Shown: piece by piece, positions 35,434-47,332 of the stretch
Numbering within the stretch: the first letter of the stretch is position 1
How the letters are laid out: the number at the start of each line of letters is the position of its first letter
Assembly: GCF_963576545.1 (NCBI RefSeq)
Contig: NC_083647.1
Coordinates: 3,577,507-3,641,506 of the forward strand
From: Limanda limanda
Lineage: Eukaryota; Chordata; Actinopteri; Pleuronectiformes; Pleuronectidae
Direction of reading: 5' to 3'
Length of the DNA stretch: 64,000 bases
Made by a program: the position numbers and the translations under genes
The notes under the pieces: model-generated
What the model was told of the DNA's origin: nothing
Seen by the model: the letters and a program-made list of their open reading frames with translations, nothing else
The model's database searches: none

Positions 35434-36012
35434 ATCATCATGTTCAATTGCAATAAGAGCCTGACACTGGGCCTATTTTATAGTTTGGTTGTAGTGCATG
35501 TTTTTTCCAACACAATGCACTCACTAATGCCACTGATTGTGGTAGAAGTATAATTTAACAGCAAATAGACGGGGTCACTCCTGTTCCAAGTGTGCTGTTT
35601 TGATAAGTAATGATTGCTAGAAATTCTTGTACTGCCTGTATGCTGATTTTTGCCAATTTATTGCAGTTTGTGTTGTCTCTGAGACAAAGTTGTTATGTCT
35701 TTGGGCTTTGTGGTGATTTATCAGAGACGGCCAGGACTTACCTGGCTGCTTTTCATCGAGGCTTACTCTGTTTTGCGAGGGGAACAAAAGGGCTGGAGAC
35801 CAGAACAGTGATAAAGTAATTCAATGTCATTTCACACAAGTGTTTGCTTCCATCATTTCACACAAGTGTTTGCTTCACTTCAACAAGTCCTTTACCAAAA
35901 GGGGATGATGTGATACTGAAGGCCTTTGGATTGTGTGAATATGCATGGGATGCACCGTGAGCCAAGCAACTGTGTCTGAGAAACAAGAGCCTGTCTCCAA
36001 TGCTTCCAACTC

Positions 36013-36176
36013 ATACTTACCTGGCAGGGGAGATACCATGATCATGAAGGTGGTTCACCCAGGGCGAGGCTCAGCCATTGCCCTTCGGTTGTGCTGACCC
36101 GTGCGAATTCCCCAAATGTGGGAATCTCGACTGCATAATTCGTGGAAGTGGGGGACTGCGTCCGCGCTCTCCCCTG
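36013..36176 (+). ncRNA. U1: U1 snRNA, copy 49 (A70C, T129C, T134A; Sm-site variant)
   Basis: Same RNA as copies 27 and 47. It has C13, unlike copy 29 at the corresponding place, so the long alignment breaks here. Confidence 0.9.
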
Positions 36177-36756
36177 ATCATCATGTTCAATTGCAATAAG
36201 AGCCTGACACTGGGCCTATTTTATAGGTTTGGTTGTAGTGCATGTTTTTTCCAACACAATGCACTCAGTAATGCCACTGATTATGGTAGAAGTATAATTT
36301 AACAGCAAATAGACGGGGTCACTCCTGTTCCAAGTGTGCTGTTTTGATAAGTAATGATTGCTAGAAATTCTTGTACTGCCTGTATGCTGATTTTTGCCAA
36401 TTTATTGCAGTTTGTGTTGTCTCTGAGACAAAGTTGTTATGTCTTTGGGCTTTGTGGTGATTTATCAGAGACGGCCAGGACTTACCTGGCTGCTTTTCAT
36501 CGAGGCTTACTCTGTTTTGCGAGGGGAACAAAAGGGCTGGAGACCAGAACAGTGATAAAGTAATTCAATGTCATTTCACACAAGTGTTTGCTTCCATCAT
36601 TTCACACAAGTGTTTGCTTCACTTCAACAAGTCCTTTACCAAAAGGGGATGATGTGATACTGAAGGCCTTTGGATTGTGTGAATATGCATGGGATGCACC
36701 GTGAGCCAAGCAACTGTGTCTGAGAAACAAGAGCCTGTCTCCAATGCTTCCAACTC

Positions 36757-36920
36757 ATACTTACCTGGCAGGGGAGATACCATGATCATGAAGGTGGTTC
36801 ACCCAGGGCGAGGCTCAGCCATTGCCCTTCGGTTGTGCTGACCCGTGCGAATTCCCCAAATGTGGGAATCTCGACTGCATAATTCGTGGAAGTGGGGGAC
36901 TGCGTCCGCGCTCTCCCCTG
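36757..36920 (+). ncRNA. U1: U1 snRNA, copy 50 (A70C, T129C, T134A; Sm-site variant)
   Basis: Same RNA as copy 49 and directly after it, the only place where two Sm-site variants are adjacent. It marks a recent single-unit duplication. Confidence 0.9.
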
Positions 36921-37500
36921 ATCATCATGTTCAATTGCAATAAGAGCCTGACACTGGGCCTATTTTATAGGTTTGGTTGTAGTGCATGTTTTTTCCAACA
37001 CAATGCACTCAGTAATGCCACTGATTATGGTAGAAGTATAATTTAACAGCAAATAGACGGGGTCACTCCTGTTCCAAGTGTGCTGTTTTGATAAGTAATG
37101 ATTGCTAGAAATTCTTGTACTGCCTGTATGCTGATTTTTGCCAATTTATTGCAGTTTGTGTTGTCTCTGAGACAAAGTTGTTATGTCTTTGGGCTTTGTG
37201 GTGATTTATCAGAGACGGCCAGGACTTACCTGGCTGCTTTTCATCGAGGCTTACTCTGTTTTGCGAGGGGAACAAAAGGGCTGGAGACCAGAACAGTGAT
37301 AAAGTAATTCAATGTCATTTCACACAAGTGTTTGCTTCACTCATTTCACACAAGTGTTTGCTTCACTTCAACAAGTCCTTTACCAAAAGGGGATGATGTG
37401 ATACTGAAGGCCTTTGGATTGTGTGAATATGCATGGGAGGCACCGTGAGCCAAGCAACTGTGTCTGAGAAACAAGAGCCTGTCTCCAATGCTTCCAACTC

Positions 37501-37664
37501 ATACTTACCTGGCAGGGGAGATACCATGATCATGAAGGTGGTTCACCCAGGGCGAGGCTCAGCCATTGCACTTCGGTGGTGCTGACCCGTGCGAATTCCC
37601 CAAATGTGGCAATCTCGACTGCATAATTTGTGGTAGTGGGGGACTGCGTCCGCGCTCTCCCCTG
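37501..37664 (+). ncRNA. U1: U1 snRNA, copy 51 (T78G, G110C)
   Basis: Mismatches in stems II and III; aligns with copy 28 at 17,105 bp. Confidence 0.94.
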
Positions 37665-38243
37665 ATCATCATGTTCAATTGCAATAAGAGCCTGACACTG
37701 GGCCTATTTTATAGTTTGGTTGTAGTGCATGTTTTTTCCAACACAATGCACTCACTAATGCCACTGATTGTGGTAGAAGTATAATTTAACAGCAAATAGA
37801 CGGGGTCACTCCTGTTCCAAGTGTGCTGTTTTGATAAGTAATGATTGCTAGAAATTCTTGTACTGCCTGTATGCTGATTTTTGCCAATTTATTGCAGTTT
37901 GTGTTGTCTCTGAGACAAAGTTGTTATGTCTTTGGGCTTTGTGGTGATTTATCAGAGACGGCCAGGACTTACCTGGCTGCTTTTCATCGAGGCTTACTCT
38001 GTTTTGCGAGGGGAACAAAAGGGCTGGAGACCAGAACAGTGATAAAGTAATTCAATGTCATTTCACACAAGTGTTTGCTTCCATCATTTCACACAAGTGT
38101 TTGCTTCACTTCAACAAGTCCTTTACCAAAAGGGGATGATGTGATACTGAAGGCCTTTGGATTGTGTGAATATGCATGGGATGCACCGTGAGCCAAGCAA
38201 CTGTGTCTGAGAAACAAGAGCCTGTCTCCAATGCTTCCAACTC

Positions 38244-38407
38244 ATACTTACCTGGTAGGGGAGATACCATGATCATGAAGGTGGTTCACCCAGGGCGAGG
38301 CTCAGCCATTGCCCTTCGGTTGTGCTGACCCGTGCGAATTCCCCAAATGTGGGAATCTCGACTGCATAATTCGTGGAAGTGGGGGACTGCGTCCGCGCTC
38401 TCCCCTG
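38244..38407 (+). ncRNA. U1: U1 snRNA, copy 52 (C13T, A70C, T129C, T134A; Sm-site variant)
   Basis: Has all four changes of copy 29, 17,105 bp upstream. Sm and U1A sites are both altered; probably non-functional. Confidence 0.9.
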
Positions 38408-38987
38408 ATCATCATGTTCAATTGCAATAAGAGCCTGACACTGGGCCTATTTTATAGGTTTGGTTGTAGTGCATGTTTTTTCCAACACAATGCACTCACT
38501 AATGCCACTGATTGTGGTAGAAGTATAATTTAACAGCAAATAGACGGGGTCACTCCTGTTCCAAGTGTGCTGTTTTGATAAGTAATGTTTGCTAGAAATT
38601 CTTGTACTGCCTGTATGCTGATTTTTGCCAATTTATTGCAGTTTGTGTTGTCTCTGAGACAAAGTTGTTATGTCTTTGGGCTTTGTGGTGATTTATCAGA
38701 GACGGCCAGGACTTACCTGGCTGCTTTTCATCGAGGCTTACTCTGTTTTGCGAGGGGAACAAAAGGGCTGGAGACCAGAACAGTGATAAAGTAATTCAAT
38801 GTCATTTCACACAAGTGTTTGCTTCACTCATTTCACACAAGTGTTTGCTTCACTTCAACAAGTCCTTTACCAAAAGGGGATGATGTGATACTGAAGGCCT
38901 TTGGATTGTGTGAATATGCATGGGATGCACCGTGAGCCAAGCAACTGTGTCTGAGAAACAAGAGCCTGTCTCCAATGCTTCCAACTC

Positions 38988-39151
38988 ATACTTACCTGGC
39001 AGGGGAGATACCATGATCATGAAGGTGGTTCACCCAGGGCGAGGCTCAGCCATTGCACTTCGGTTGTGCTGACCCGTGCGAATTCCCCAAATGTGGGAAT
39101 CTCGACTGCATAATTTGTGGAAGTGGGGGACTGCGTCCGCGCTCTCCCCTG
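38988..39151 (+). ncRNA. U1: U1 snRNA, copy 53 (T134A)
   Basis: Same RNA as copy 30. The spacer after it has AATGATTGCT where that of unit 30 has AATGTTTGCT, which ends the match. Confidence 0.96.
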
Positions 39152-39731
39152 ATCATCATGTTCAATTGCAATAAGAGCCTGACACTGGGCCTATTTTATA
39201 GGTTTGGTTGTAGTGCATGTTTTTTCCAACACAATGCACTCACTAATGCCACTGATTGTGGTAGAAGTATAATTTAACAGCAAATAGACGGGGTCACTCC
39301 TGTTCCAAGTGTGCTGTTTTGATAAGTAATGATTGCTAGAAATTCTTGTACTGCCTGTATGCTGATTTTTGCCAATTTATTGCAGTTTGTGTTGTCTCTG
39401 AGACAAAGTTGTTATGTCTTTGGGCTTTGTGGTGATTTATCAGAGACGGCCAGGACTTACCTGGCTGCTTTTCATCGAGGCTTACTCTGTTTTGCGAGGG
39501 GAACAAAAGGGCTGGAGACCAGAACAGTGATAAAGTAATTCAATGTCATTTCACACAAGTGTTTGCTTCACTCATTTCACACAAGTGTTTGCTTCACTTC
39601 AACAAGTCCTTTACCAAAAGGGGATGATGTGATACTGAAGGCCTTTGGATTGTGTGAATATGCATGGGAGGCACCGTGAGCCAAGCAACTGTGTCTGAGA
39701 AACAAGAGCCTGTCTCCAATGCTTCCAACTC

Positions 39732-39895
39732 ATACTTACCTGGCAGGGGAGATACCATGATCATGAAGGTGGTTCACCCAGGGCGAGGCTCAGCCATTGC
39801 ACTTCGGTTGTGCTGACCCGTTCGAATTCCCCAAATGTGGGAATCTCGACTGCATAATTTGTGGAAGTGGGGGACTGCGTCCGCGCTCTCCCCTG
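39732..39895 (+). ncRNA. U1: U1 snRNA, copy 54 (G91T, T134A)
   Basis: G91T (CCCGTTCGAATT) lies at the junction before stem III and is seen only here. After the 3' box it has CTATATTATAGG instead of CTATTTTATAGG, also seen only here. Confidence 0.95.
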
Positions 39896-40475
39896 ATCAT
39901 CATGTTCAATTGCAATAAGAGCCTGACACTGGGCCTATATTATAGGTTTGGTTGTAGTGCATGTTTTTTCCAACACAATGCACTCACTAATGCCACTGAT
40001 TGTGGTAGAAGTATAATTTAACAGCAAATAGACGGGGTCACTCCTGTTCCAAGTGTGCTGTTTTGATAAGTAATGTTTGCTAGAAATTCTTGTACTGCCT
40101 GTATGCTGATTTTTGCCAATTTATTGCAGTTTGTGTTGTCTCTGAGACAAAGTTGTTATGTCTTTGGGCTTTGTGGTGATTTATCAGAGACGGCCAGGAC
40201 TTACCTGGCTGCTTTTCATCGAGGCTTACTCTGTTTTGCGAGGGGAACAAAAGGGCTGGAGACCAGAACAGTGATAAAGTAATTCAATGTCATTTCACAC
40301 AAGTGTTTGCTTCACTCATTTCACACAAGTGTTTGCTTCACTTCAACAAGTCCTTTACCAAAAGGGGATGATGTGATACTGAAGGCCTTTGGATTGTGTG
40401 AATATGCATGGGAGGCACCGTGAGCCAAACAACTGTGTCTGAGAAACAAGAGCCTGTCTCCAATGCTTCCAACTC

Positions 40476-40639
40476 ATACTTACCTGGCAGGGGAGATACC
40501 ATGATCATGAAGGTGGTTCACCCAGGGCGAGGCTCAGCCATTGCACTTCGGTTGTGCTGACCCGTGCGAATTCCCCAAATGTGGGAATCTCGACTGCATA
40601 ATTTGTGGAAGTGGGGGACTGCGTCCGCGCTCTCCCCTG
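40476..40639 (+). ncRNA. U1: U1 snRNA, copy 55 (T134A)
   Basis: Only the mild T134A change; promoter has the CCAAACAAC variant. Confidence 0.96.
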
Positions 40640-41219
40640 ATCATCATGTTCAATTGCAATAAGAGCCTGACACTGGGCCTATTTTATAGGTTTGGTTGTA
40701 GTGCATGTTTTTTCCAACACAATGCACTCACTAATGCCACTGATTGTGGTAGAAGTATAATTTAACAGCAAATAGACGGGGTCACTCCTGTTCCAAGTGT
40801 GCTGTTTTGATAAGTAATGTTTGCTAGAAATTCTTGTACTGCCTGTATGCTGATTTTTGCCAATTTATTGCAGTTTGTGTTGTCTCTGAGACAAAGTTGT
40901 TATGTCTTTGGGCTTTGTGGTGATTTATCAGAGACGGCCAGGACTTACCTGGCTGCTTTTCATCGAGGCTTACTCTGTTTTGCGAGGGGAACAAAAGGGC
41001 TGGAGACCAGAACAGTGATAAAGTAATTCAATGTCATTTCACACAAGTGTTTGCTTCACTCATTTCACACAAGTGTTTGCTTCACTTCAACAAGTCCTTT
41101 ACCAAAAGGGGATGATGTGATACTGAAGGCCTTTGGATTGTGTGAATATGCATGGGAGGCACCGTGAGCCAAGCAACTGTGTCTGAGAAACAAGAGCCTG
41201 TCTCCAATGCTTCCAACTC

Positions 41220-41383
41220 ATACTTACCTGGCAGGGGAGATACCATGATCATGAAGGTGGTTCACCCAGGGCGAGGCTCAGCCATTGCACTTCGGTTGTG
41301 CTGACCCGTGCGAATTCCCCAAATGTGGGAATCTCGACTGCATAATTTGTGGTAGTGGGGGACTGCGTCCGCGCTCTCCCCTG
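41220..41383 (+). ncRNA. U1: U1 snRNA, copy 56 (array consensus)
   Basis: Consensus RNA in a 743-bp unit. Copies 56 and 57 resemble 3 and 4, and 18 and 19, in order of types. Confidence 0.97.
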
Positions 41384-41962
41384 ATCATCATGTTCAATTG
41401 CAATAAGAGCCTGACACTGGGCCTATTTTATAGTTTGGTTGTAGTGCATGTTTTTTCCAACACAATGCACTCACTAATGCCACTGATTATGGTAGAAGTA
41501 TAATTTAACAGCAAATAGACGGGGTCACTCCTGTTCCAAGTGTGCTGTTTTGATAAGTAATGTTTGCTAGAATTTCTTGTACTGCCTGTATGCTGATTTT
41601 TGCCAATTTATTGCAGTTTGTGTTGTCTCTGAGACAAAGTTGTTATGTCTTTGGGCTTTGTGGTGATTTATCAGAGACGGCCAGGACTTACCTGGCTGCT
41701 TTTCATCGAGGCTTACTCTGTTTTGCGAGGGGAACAAAAGGGCTGGAGACCAGAACAGTGATAAAGTAATTCAATGTCATTTCACACAAGTGTTTGCTTC
41801 ACTCATTTCACACAAGTGTTTGCTTCACTTCAACAAGTCCTTTACCAAAAGGGGATGATGTGATACTGAAGGCCTTTGGATTGTGTGAATATGCATGGGA
41901 TGCACCGTGAGCCAAGCAACTGTGTCTGAGAAACAAGAGCCTGTCTCCAATGCTTCCAACTC

Positions 41963-42126
41963 ATACTTACCTGGCAGGGGAGATACCATGATCATGAAGG
42001 TGGTTCACCCAGGGCGAGGCTCAGCCATTGCCCTTCGGTTGTGCTGACCCGTGCGAATTCCCCAAATGTGGGAATCTCGACTGCATAATTTGTGGAAGTG
42101 GGGGACTGCGTCCGCGCTCTCCCCTG
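41963..42126 (+). ncRNA. U1: U1 snRNA, copy 57 (A70C, T134A)
   Basis: Changed U1A site with normal Sm site. The spacer after it has CTGATTATGG, unlike other units of this RNA type. Confidence 0.94.
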
Positions 42127-42706
42127 ATCATCATGTTCAATTGCAATAAGAGCCTGACACTGGGCCTATTTTATAGGTTTGGTTGTAGTGCATGTTTTTT
42201 CCAACACAATGCACTCACTAATGCCACTGATTATGGTAGAAGTATAATTTAACAGCAAATAGACGGGGTCACTCCTGTTCCAAGTGTGCTGTTTTGATAA
42301 GTAATGATTGCTAGAAATTCTTGTACTGCCTGTATGCTGATTTTTGCCAATTTATTGCAGTTTGTGTTGTCTCTGAGACAAAGTTGTTATGTCTTTGGGC
42401 TTTGTGGTGATTTATCAGAGACGGCCAGGACTTACCTGGCTGCTTTTCATCGAGGCTTACTCTGTTTTGCGAGGGGAACAAAAGGGCTGGAGACCAGAAC
42501 AGTGATAAAGTAATTCAATGTCATTTCACACAAGTGTTTGCTTCACTCATTTCACACAAGTGTTTGCTTCACTTCAACAAGTCCTTTACCAAAAGGGGAT
42601 GATGTGATACTGAAGGCCTTTGGATTGTGTGAATATGCATGGGAGGCACCGTGAGCCAAGCAACTGTGTCTGAGAAACAAGAGCCTGTCTCCAATGCTTC
42701 CAACTT

Positions 42707-42870
42707 ATACTTACCTGGCAGGGGAGATACCATGATCATGAAGGTGGTTCACCCAGGGCGAGGCTCAGCCATTGCACTTCGGTTGTGCTGACCCGTGCGA
42801 ATTCCCCAAATGTGGGAATCTCGACTGCATAATTTGTGGTAGTGGGGGACTGCGTCCGCGCTCTCCCCTG
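42707..42870 (+). ncRNA. U1: U1 snRNA, copy 58 (array consensus; start-site flank changed)
   Basis: Consensus RNA, but the base at -1 is T rather than C (AACTTATACTT). The next spacer is of the four-change type, with ACTTGCCTGG near 43175. Confidence 0.96.
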
Positions 42871-43450
42871 ATCATCATGTTCAATTGCAATAAGAGCCTG
42901 ACACTGGGCCTATTTTATAGGTTTGGTTGTAGTGCATGTTTTTTCCAACACAATGCACTCACTAATGCCACTGATTGTGGTAGAAGTATAATTTAACAGC
43001 AAATAGACGGGGTCACTCCTGTTCAAAGTGTGCTGTTTTGATAAGTAATGATTGCTAGAAATTCTTGTACTGCCTGTATGCTGATTTTTGCCAATTTATT
43101 GCAGTTTGTGTTGTCTCTGAGACAAAGTTGTTATGTCTTTGGGCTTTGTGGTGATTTATCAGAGACGGCCAGGACTTGCCTGGCTGCTTTTCATCGAGGC
43201 TTACTCTTTTTTGCAAGGGGAACAAAAGGGCTGGAGACCAGAACATTGATAAAGTAATTCAATGTCATTTCACACAAGTGTTTGCTTCACTCATTTCACA
43301 CAAGTGTTTGCTTCACTTCAACAAGTCCTTTACCAAAAGGGGATGATGTGATACTGAAGGCCTTTGGATTGTGTGAATATGCATGGGAGGCACCGTGAGC
43401 CAAGCAACTGTGTCTGAGAAACAAGAGCCTGTCTCCAATGCTTCCAACTC

Positions 43451-43614
43451 ATACTTACCTGGCAGGGGAGATACCATGATCATGAAGGTGGGTCACCCAG
43501 GGCGAGGCTCAGCCATTGCACTTCGGTTGTGCTGACCCGTGCGAATTCCCCAAATGTGGGAATCTCGACTGCATAATTTGTGGAAGTGGGGGACTGCGTC
43601 CGCGCTCTCCCCTG
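43451..43614 (+). ncRNA. U1: U1 snRNA, copy 59 (G42, T134A)
   Basis: G42 and T134A together, a combination also in copies 60 and 65. The downstream hairpin arm is broken (AGTGCGT). The next spacer is of the four-change type. Confidence 0.96.
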
Positions 43615-44194
43615 ATCATCATGTTCAATTGCAATAAGAGCCTGACACTGGGCCTATTTTATAGGTTTGGTTGTAGTGCGTGTTTTTTCCAACACAATGC
43701 ACTCACTAATGCCACTGATTGTGGTAGAAGTATAATTTAACAGCAAATAGACGGGGTCACTCCTGTTCCAAGTGTGCTGTTTTGATAAGTAATGTTTGCT
43801 AGAAATTCTTGTACTGCCTGTATGCTGATTTTTGCCAATTTATTGCAGTTTGTGTTGTCTCTGAGACAAAGTTGTTATGTCTTTGGGCTTTGTGGTGATT
43901 TATCAGAGACGGCCAGGACTTGCCTGGCTGCTTTTCATCGAGGCTTACTCTTTTTTGCAAGGGGAACAAAAGGGCTGGAGACCAGAACATTGATAAAGTA
44001 ATTCAATGTCATTTCACACAAGTGTTTGCTTCACTCATTTCACACAAGTGTTTGCTTCACTTCAACAAGTCCTTTACCAAAAGGGGATGATGTGATACTG
44101 AAGGCCTTTGGATTGTGTGAATATGCATGGGAGGCACCGTGAGCCAAGCAACTGTGTCTGAGAAACAAGAGCCTGTCTCCAATGCTTCCAAATC

Positions 44195-44358
44195 ATACTT
44201 ACCTGGCAGGGGAGATACCATGATCATGAAGGTGGGTCACCCAGGGCGAGGCTCAGCCATTGCACTTCGGTTGTGCTGACCCGTGCGAATTCCCCAAATG
44301 TGGGAATCTCGACTGCATAATTTGTGGAAGTGGGGGACTGCGTCCGCGCTCTCCCCTG
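44195..44358 (+). ncRNA. U1: U1 snRNA, copy 60 (G42, T134A)
   Basis: Same RNA as copy 59. Just upstream it has CCAAATCAT instead of CCAACTCAT (C to A at -3), seen only here. Confidence 0.96.
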
Positions 44359-44938
44359 ATCATCATGTTCAATTGCAATAAGAGCCTGACACTGGGCCTA
44401 TTTTATAGGTTTGGTTGTAGTGCATGTTTTTTCCAACACAATGCACTCACTAATGCCACTGATTGTGGTAGAAGTATAATTTAACAGCAAATAGACGGGG
44501 TCACTCCTGTTCCAAGTGTGCTGTTTTGATAAGTAATGTTTGCTAGAAATTCTTGTACTGCCTGTATGCTGATTTTTGCCAATTTATTGCAGTTTGTGTT
44601 GTCTCTGAGACAAAGTTGTTATGTCTTTGGGCTTTGTGGTGATTTATCAGAGACGGCCAGGACTTACCTGGCTGCTTTTCATCGAGGCTTACTCTGTTTT
44701 GCGAGGGGAACAAAAGGGCTGGAGACCAGAACAGTGATAAAGTAATTCAATGTCATTTCACACAAGTGTTTGCTTCACTCATTTCACACAAGTGTTTGCT
44801 TCACTTCAACAAGTCCTTTACCAAAAGGGGATGATGTGATACTGAAGGCCTTTGGATTGTGTGAATATGCATGGGAGGCACCGTGAGCCAAGCAACTGTG
44901 TCTGAGAAACAAGAGCCTGTCTCCAATGCTTCCAACTC

Positions 44939-45102
44939 ATACTTACCTGGCAGGGGAGATACCATGATCATGAAGGTGGTTCACCCAGGGCGAGGCTCAG
45001 CCATTGCACTTCGGTTGTGCTGACCCGTGCGAATTCCCCAAATGTGGGAATCTCGACTGCATAATTTGTGGTAGTGGGGGACTGCGTCCGCGCTCTCCCC
45101 TG
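44939..45102 (+). ncRNA. U1: U1 snRNA, copy 61 (array consensus)
   Basis: Consensus RNA in a 743-bp unit; the spacer has a private GTATAAATTAAC near 45218. Confidence 0.97.
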
Positions 45103-45681
45103 ATCATCATGTTCAATTGCAATAAGAGCCTGACACTGGGCCTATTTTATAGTTTGGTTGTAGTGCATGTTTTTTCCAACACAATGCACTCACTAATGCC
45201 ACTGATTATGGTAGAAGTATAAATTAACAGCAAATAGACGGGGTCACTCCTGTTCCAAGTGTGCTGTTTTGATAAGTAATGTTTGCTAGAATTTCTTGTA
45301 CTGCCTGTATGCTGATTTTTGCCAATTTATTGCAGTTTGTGTTGTCTCTGAGACAAAGTTGTTATGTCTTTGGGCTTTGTGGTGATTTATCAGAGACGGC
45401 CAGGACTTACCTGGCTGCTTTTCATCGAGGCTTACTCTGTTTTGCGAGGGGAACAAAAGGGCTGGAGACCAGAACAGTGATAAAGTAATTCAATGTCATT
45501 TCACACAAGTGTTTGCTTCACTCATTTCACACAAGTGTTTGCTTCACTTCAACAAGTCCTTTACCAAAAGGGGATGATGTGATACTGAAGGCCTTTGGAT
45601 TGTGTGAATATGCATGGGATGCACCGTGAGCCAAGCAACTGTGTCTGAGAAACAAGAGCCTGTCTCCAATGCTTCCAACTC

Positions 45682-45845
45682 ATACTTACCTGGCAGGGGA
45701 GATACCATGATCATGAAGGTGGTTCACCCAGGGCGAGGCTCAGCCATTGCCCTTCGGTTGTGCTGACCCGTGCGAATTCCCCAAATGTGGGAATCTCGAC
45801 TGCATAATTTGTGGAAGTGGGGGACTGCGTCCGCGCTCTCCCCTG
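45682..45845 (+). ncRNA. U1: U1 snRNA, copy 62 (A70C, T134A)
   Basis: Changed U1A site, normal Sm site, GATGCACC context before the PSE core. Confidence 0.94.
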
Positions 45846-46425
45846 ATCATCATGTTCAATTGCAATAAGAGCCTGACACTGGGCCTATTTTATAGGTTTG
45901 GTTGTAGTGCATGTTTTTTCCAACACAATGCACTCACTAATGCCACTGATTGTGGTAGAAGTATAATTTAACAGCAAATAGACGGGGTCACTCCTGTTCC
46001 AAGTGTGCTGTTTTGATAAGTAATGATTGCTAGAAATTCTTGTACTGCCTGTATGCTGATTTTTGCCAATTTATTGCAGTTTGTGTTGTCTCTGAGACAA
46101 AGTTGTTATGTCTTTGGGCTTTGTGGTGATTTATCAGAGACGGCCAGGACTTACCTGGCTGCTTTTCATCGAGGCTTACTCTGTTTTGCGAGGGGAACAA
46201 AAGGGCTGGAGACCAGAACAGTGATAAAGTAATTCAATGTCATTTCACACAAGTGTTTGCTTCACTCATTTCACACAAGTGTTTGCTTCACTTCAACAAG
46301 TCCTTTACCAAAAGGGGATGATGTGATACTGAAGGCCTTTGGATTGTGTGAATATGCATGGGAGGCACCGTGAGCCAAGCAACTGTGTCTGAGAAACAAG
46401 AGCCTGTCTCCAATGCCTCCAACTC

Positions 46426-46589
46426 ATACTTACCTGGCAGGGGAGATACCATGATCATGAAGGTGGTTCACCCAGGGCGAGGCTCAGCCATTGCACTTCG
46501 GTTGTGCTGACCCGTGCGAATTCCCCAAATGTGGGAATCTCGACTGCATAATTTGTGGTAGTGGGGGACTGCGTCCGCGCTCTCCCCTG
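46426..46589 (+). ncRNA. U1: U1 snRNA, copy 63 (array consensus)
   Basis: Consensus RNA with upstream AATGCCTCC, directly before the divergent copy 64. Confidence 0.97.
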
Positions 46590-47168
46590 ATCATCATGTT
46601 CAATTGCAATAAGAGCCTGACACTGGGCCTATTTTATAGGTTTGGTTGTAGTGCATGTTTTTTCCAACACAATGCACTCACTAATGCCACTGATTGTGGT
46701 AGAAGTATAATTTAACAGCAAATAGACGGGGTCACTCCTGTTCCAAGTGTGCTGTTTTGATAAGTAATGATTGCTAGAAATTCTTGTACTGCCTGTATGC
46801 TGATTTTTGCCAATTTATTGCAGTTTGTGTTGTCTCTGAGACAAAGTTGTTATGTCTTTGGGCTTTGTGGTGATTTATCAGAGACGGCCAGGACTTACCT
46901 GGCTGCTTTTCATCGAGGCTTACTCTGTTTTGCGAGGGGAACAAAAGGGCTGGAGACCAGAACAGTGATAAAGTAATTCAATGTCATTTCACACAAGTGT
47001 TTGCTTCACTCATTTCACACAAGTGTTTGCTTCACTTCAACAAGTCCTTTACCAAAAGGGGATGATGTGATACTGAAGGCCTTTGGATTGTGTGAATATG
47101 CATGGGAGGCACCGTGAGCCATGCAACTGTGTCTGAGAAACAAGAGCCTGTCTCCAATGCCCCAACTC

Positions 47169-47332
47169 ATATTTACCTGGCAGAGGAGATACCGTGATCA
47201 TGAAGGTGGTTCACCCAGGGCGAGGCTCAGCCATTGCACTCCGGTTGTGCTGACCCGTGCGAATTCCCCAAATGTGGGAATCTCGACTGCATAATTTGTG
47301 GTAGTGGGGGACTGCGTCCGCGCTCTCCCCTG
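47169..47332 (+). ncRNA. U1: U1 snRNA, copy 64 (divergent: C4T, G16A, A26G, T73C)
   Basis: The 5' end reads ATATTTACCTG: C4, which pairs with the +5 G of 5' splice sites, is T. Such an RNA would pair with A at +5. It belongs to the lineage of copies 24 and 44 (G16A, A26G, T73C, the AATGCCCC upstream deletion and a CCATG promoter change) but keeps G17 and C162, and has the short 3' box. It lies exactly 14,874 bp after copy 44. Stem I is less damaged than in copies 24 and 44, so a functional RNA is conceivable. Confidence 0.9.

Larger units (their letters stand above)
21953..36024 (+). repeat. Higher-order repeat A, second copy
   Basis: Matches 7079-21150 at a constant 14,874-bp offset. A private difference is G57A in copy 34 (24915), absent from copy 14, so the second copy is not a mere reuse of the same reads. 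After 36024 the match resumes three units later: units 51-53 match units 28-30 at 17,105 bp, so the second copy holds three more units than the first. Confidence 0.85.
33783..38987 (+). repeat. Expanded dimer block (seven units)
   Basis: Units 46-52 read, by type, X-Y-X-Y-Y-X-Y, where X is T78G/G110C and Y is A70C/T129C/T134A. The matching place in the first long copy (units 26-29) reads X-Y-X-Y. Three units were therefore gained here, or lost there, with one Y-Y doubling that breaks the alternation. Confidence 0.8.

Noticed and set aside
43055..43246. 63-codon open frame on the - strand in seven units
   Set aside because: It exists only in the four-change spacer type and disappears with single-base differences elsewhere. 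No recognisable protein features.
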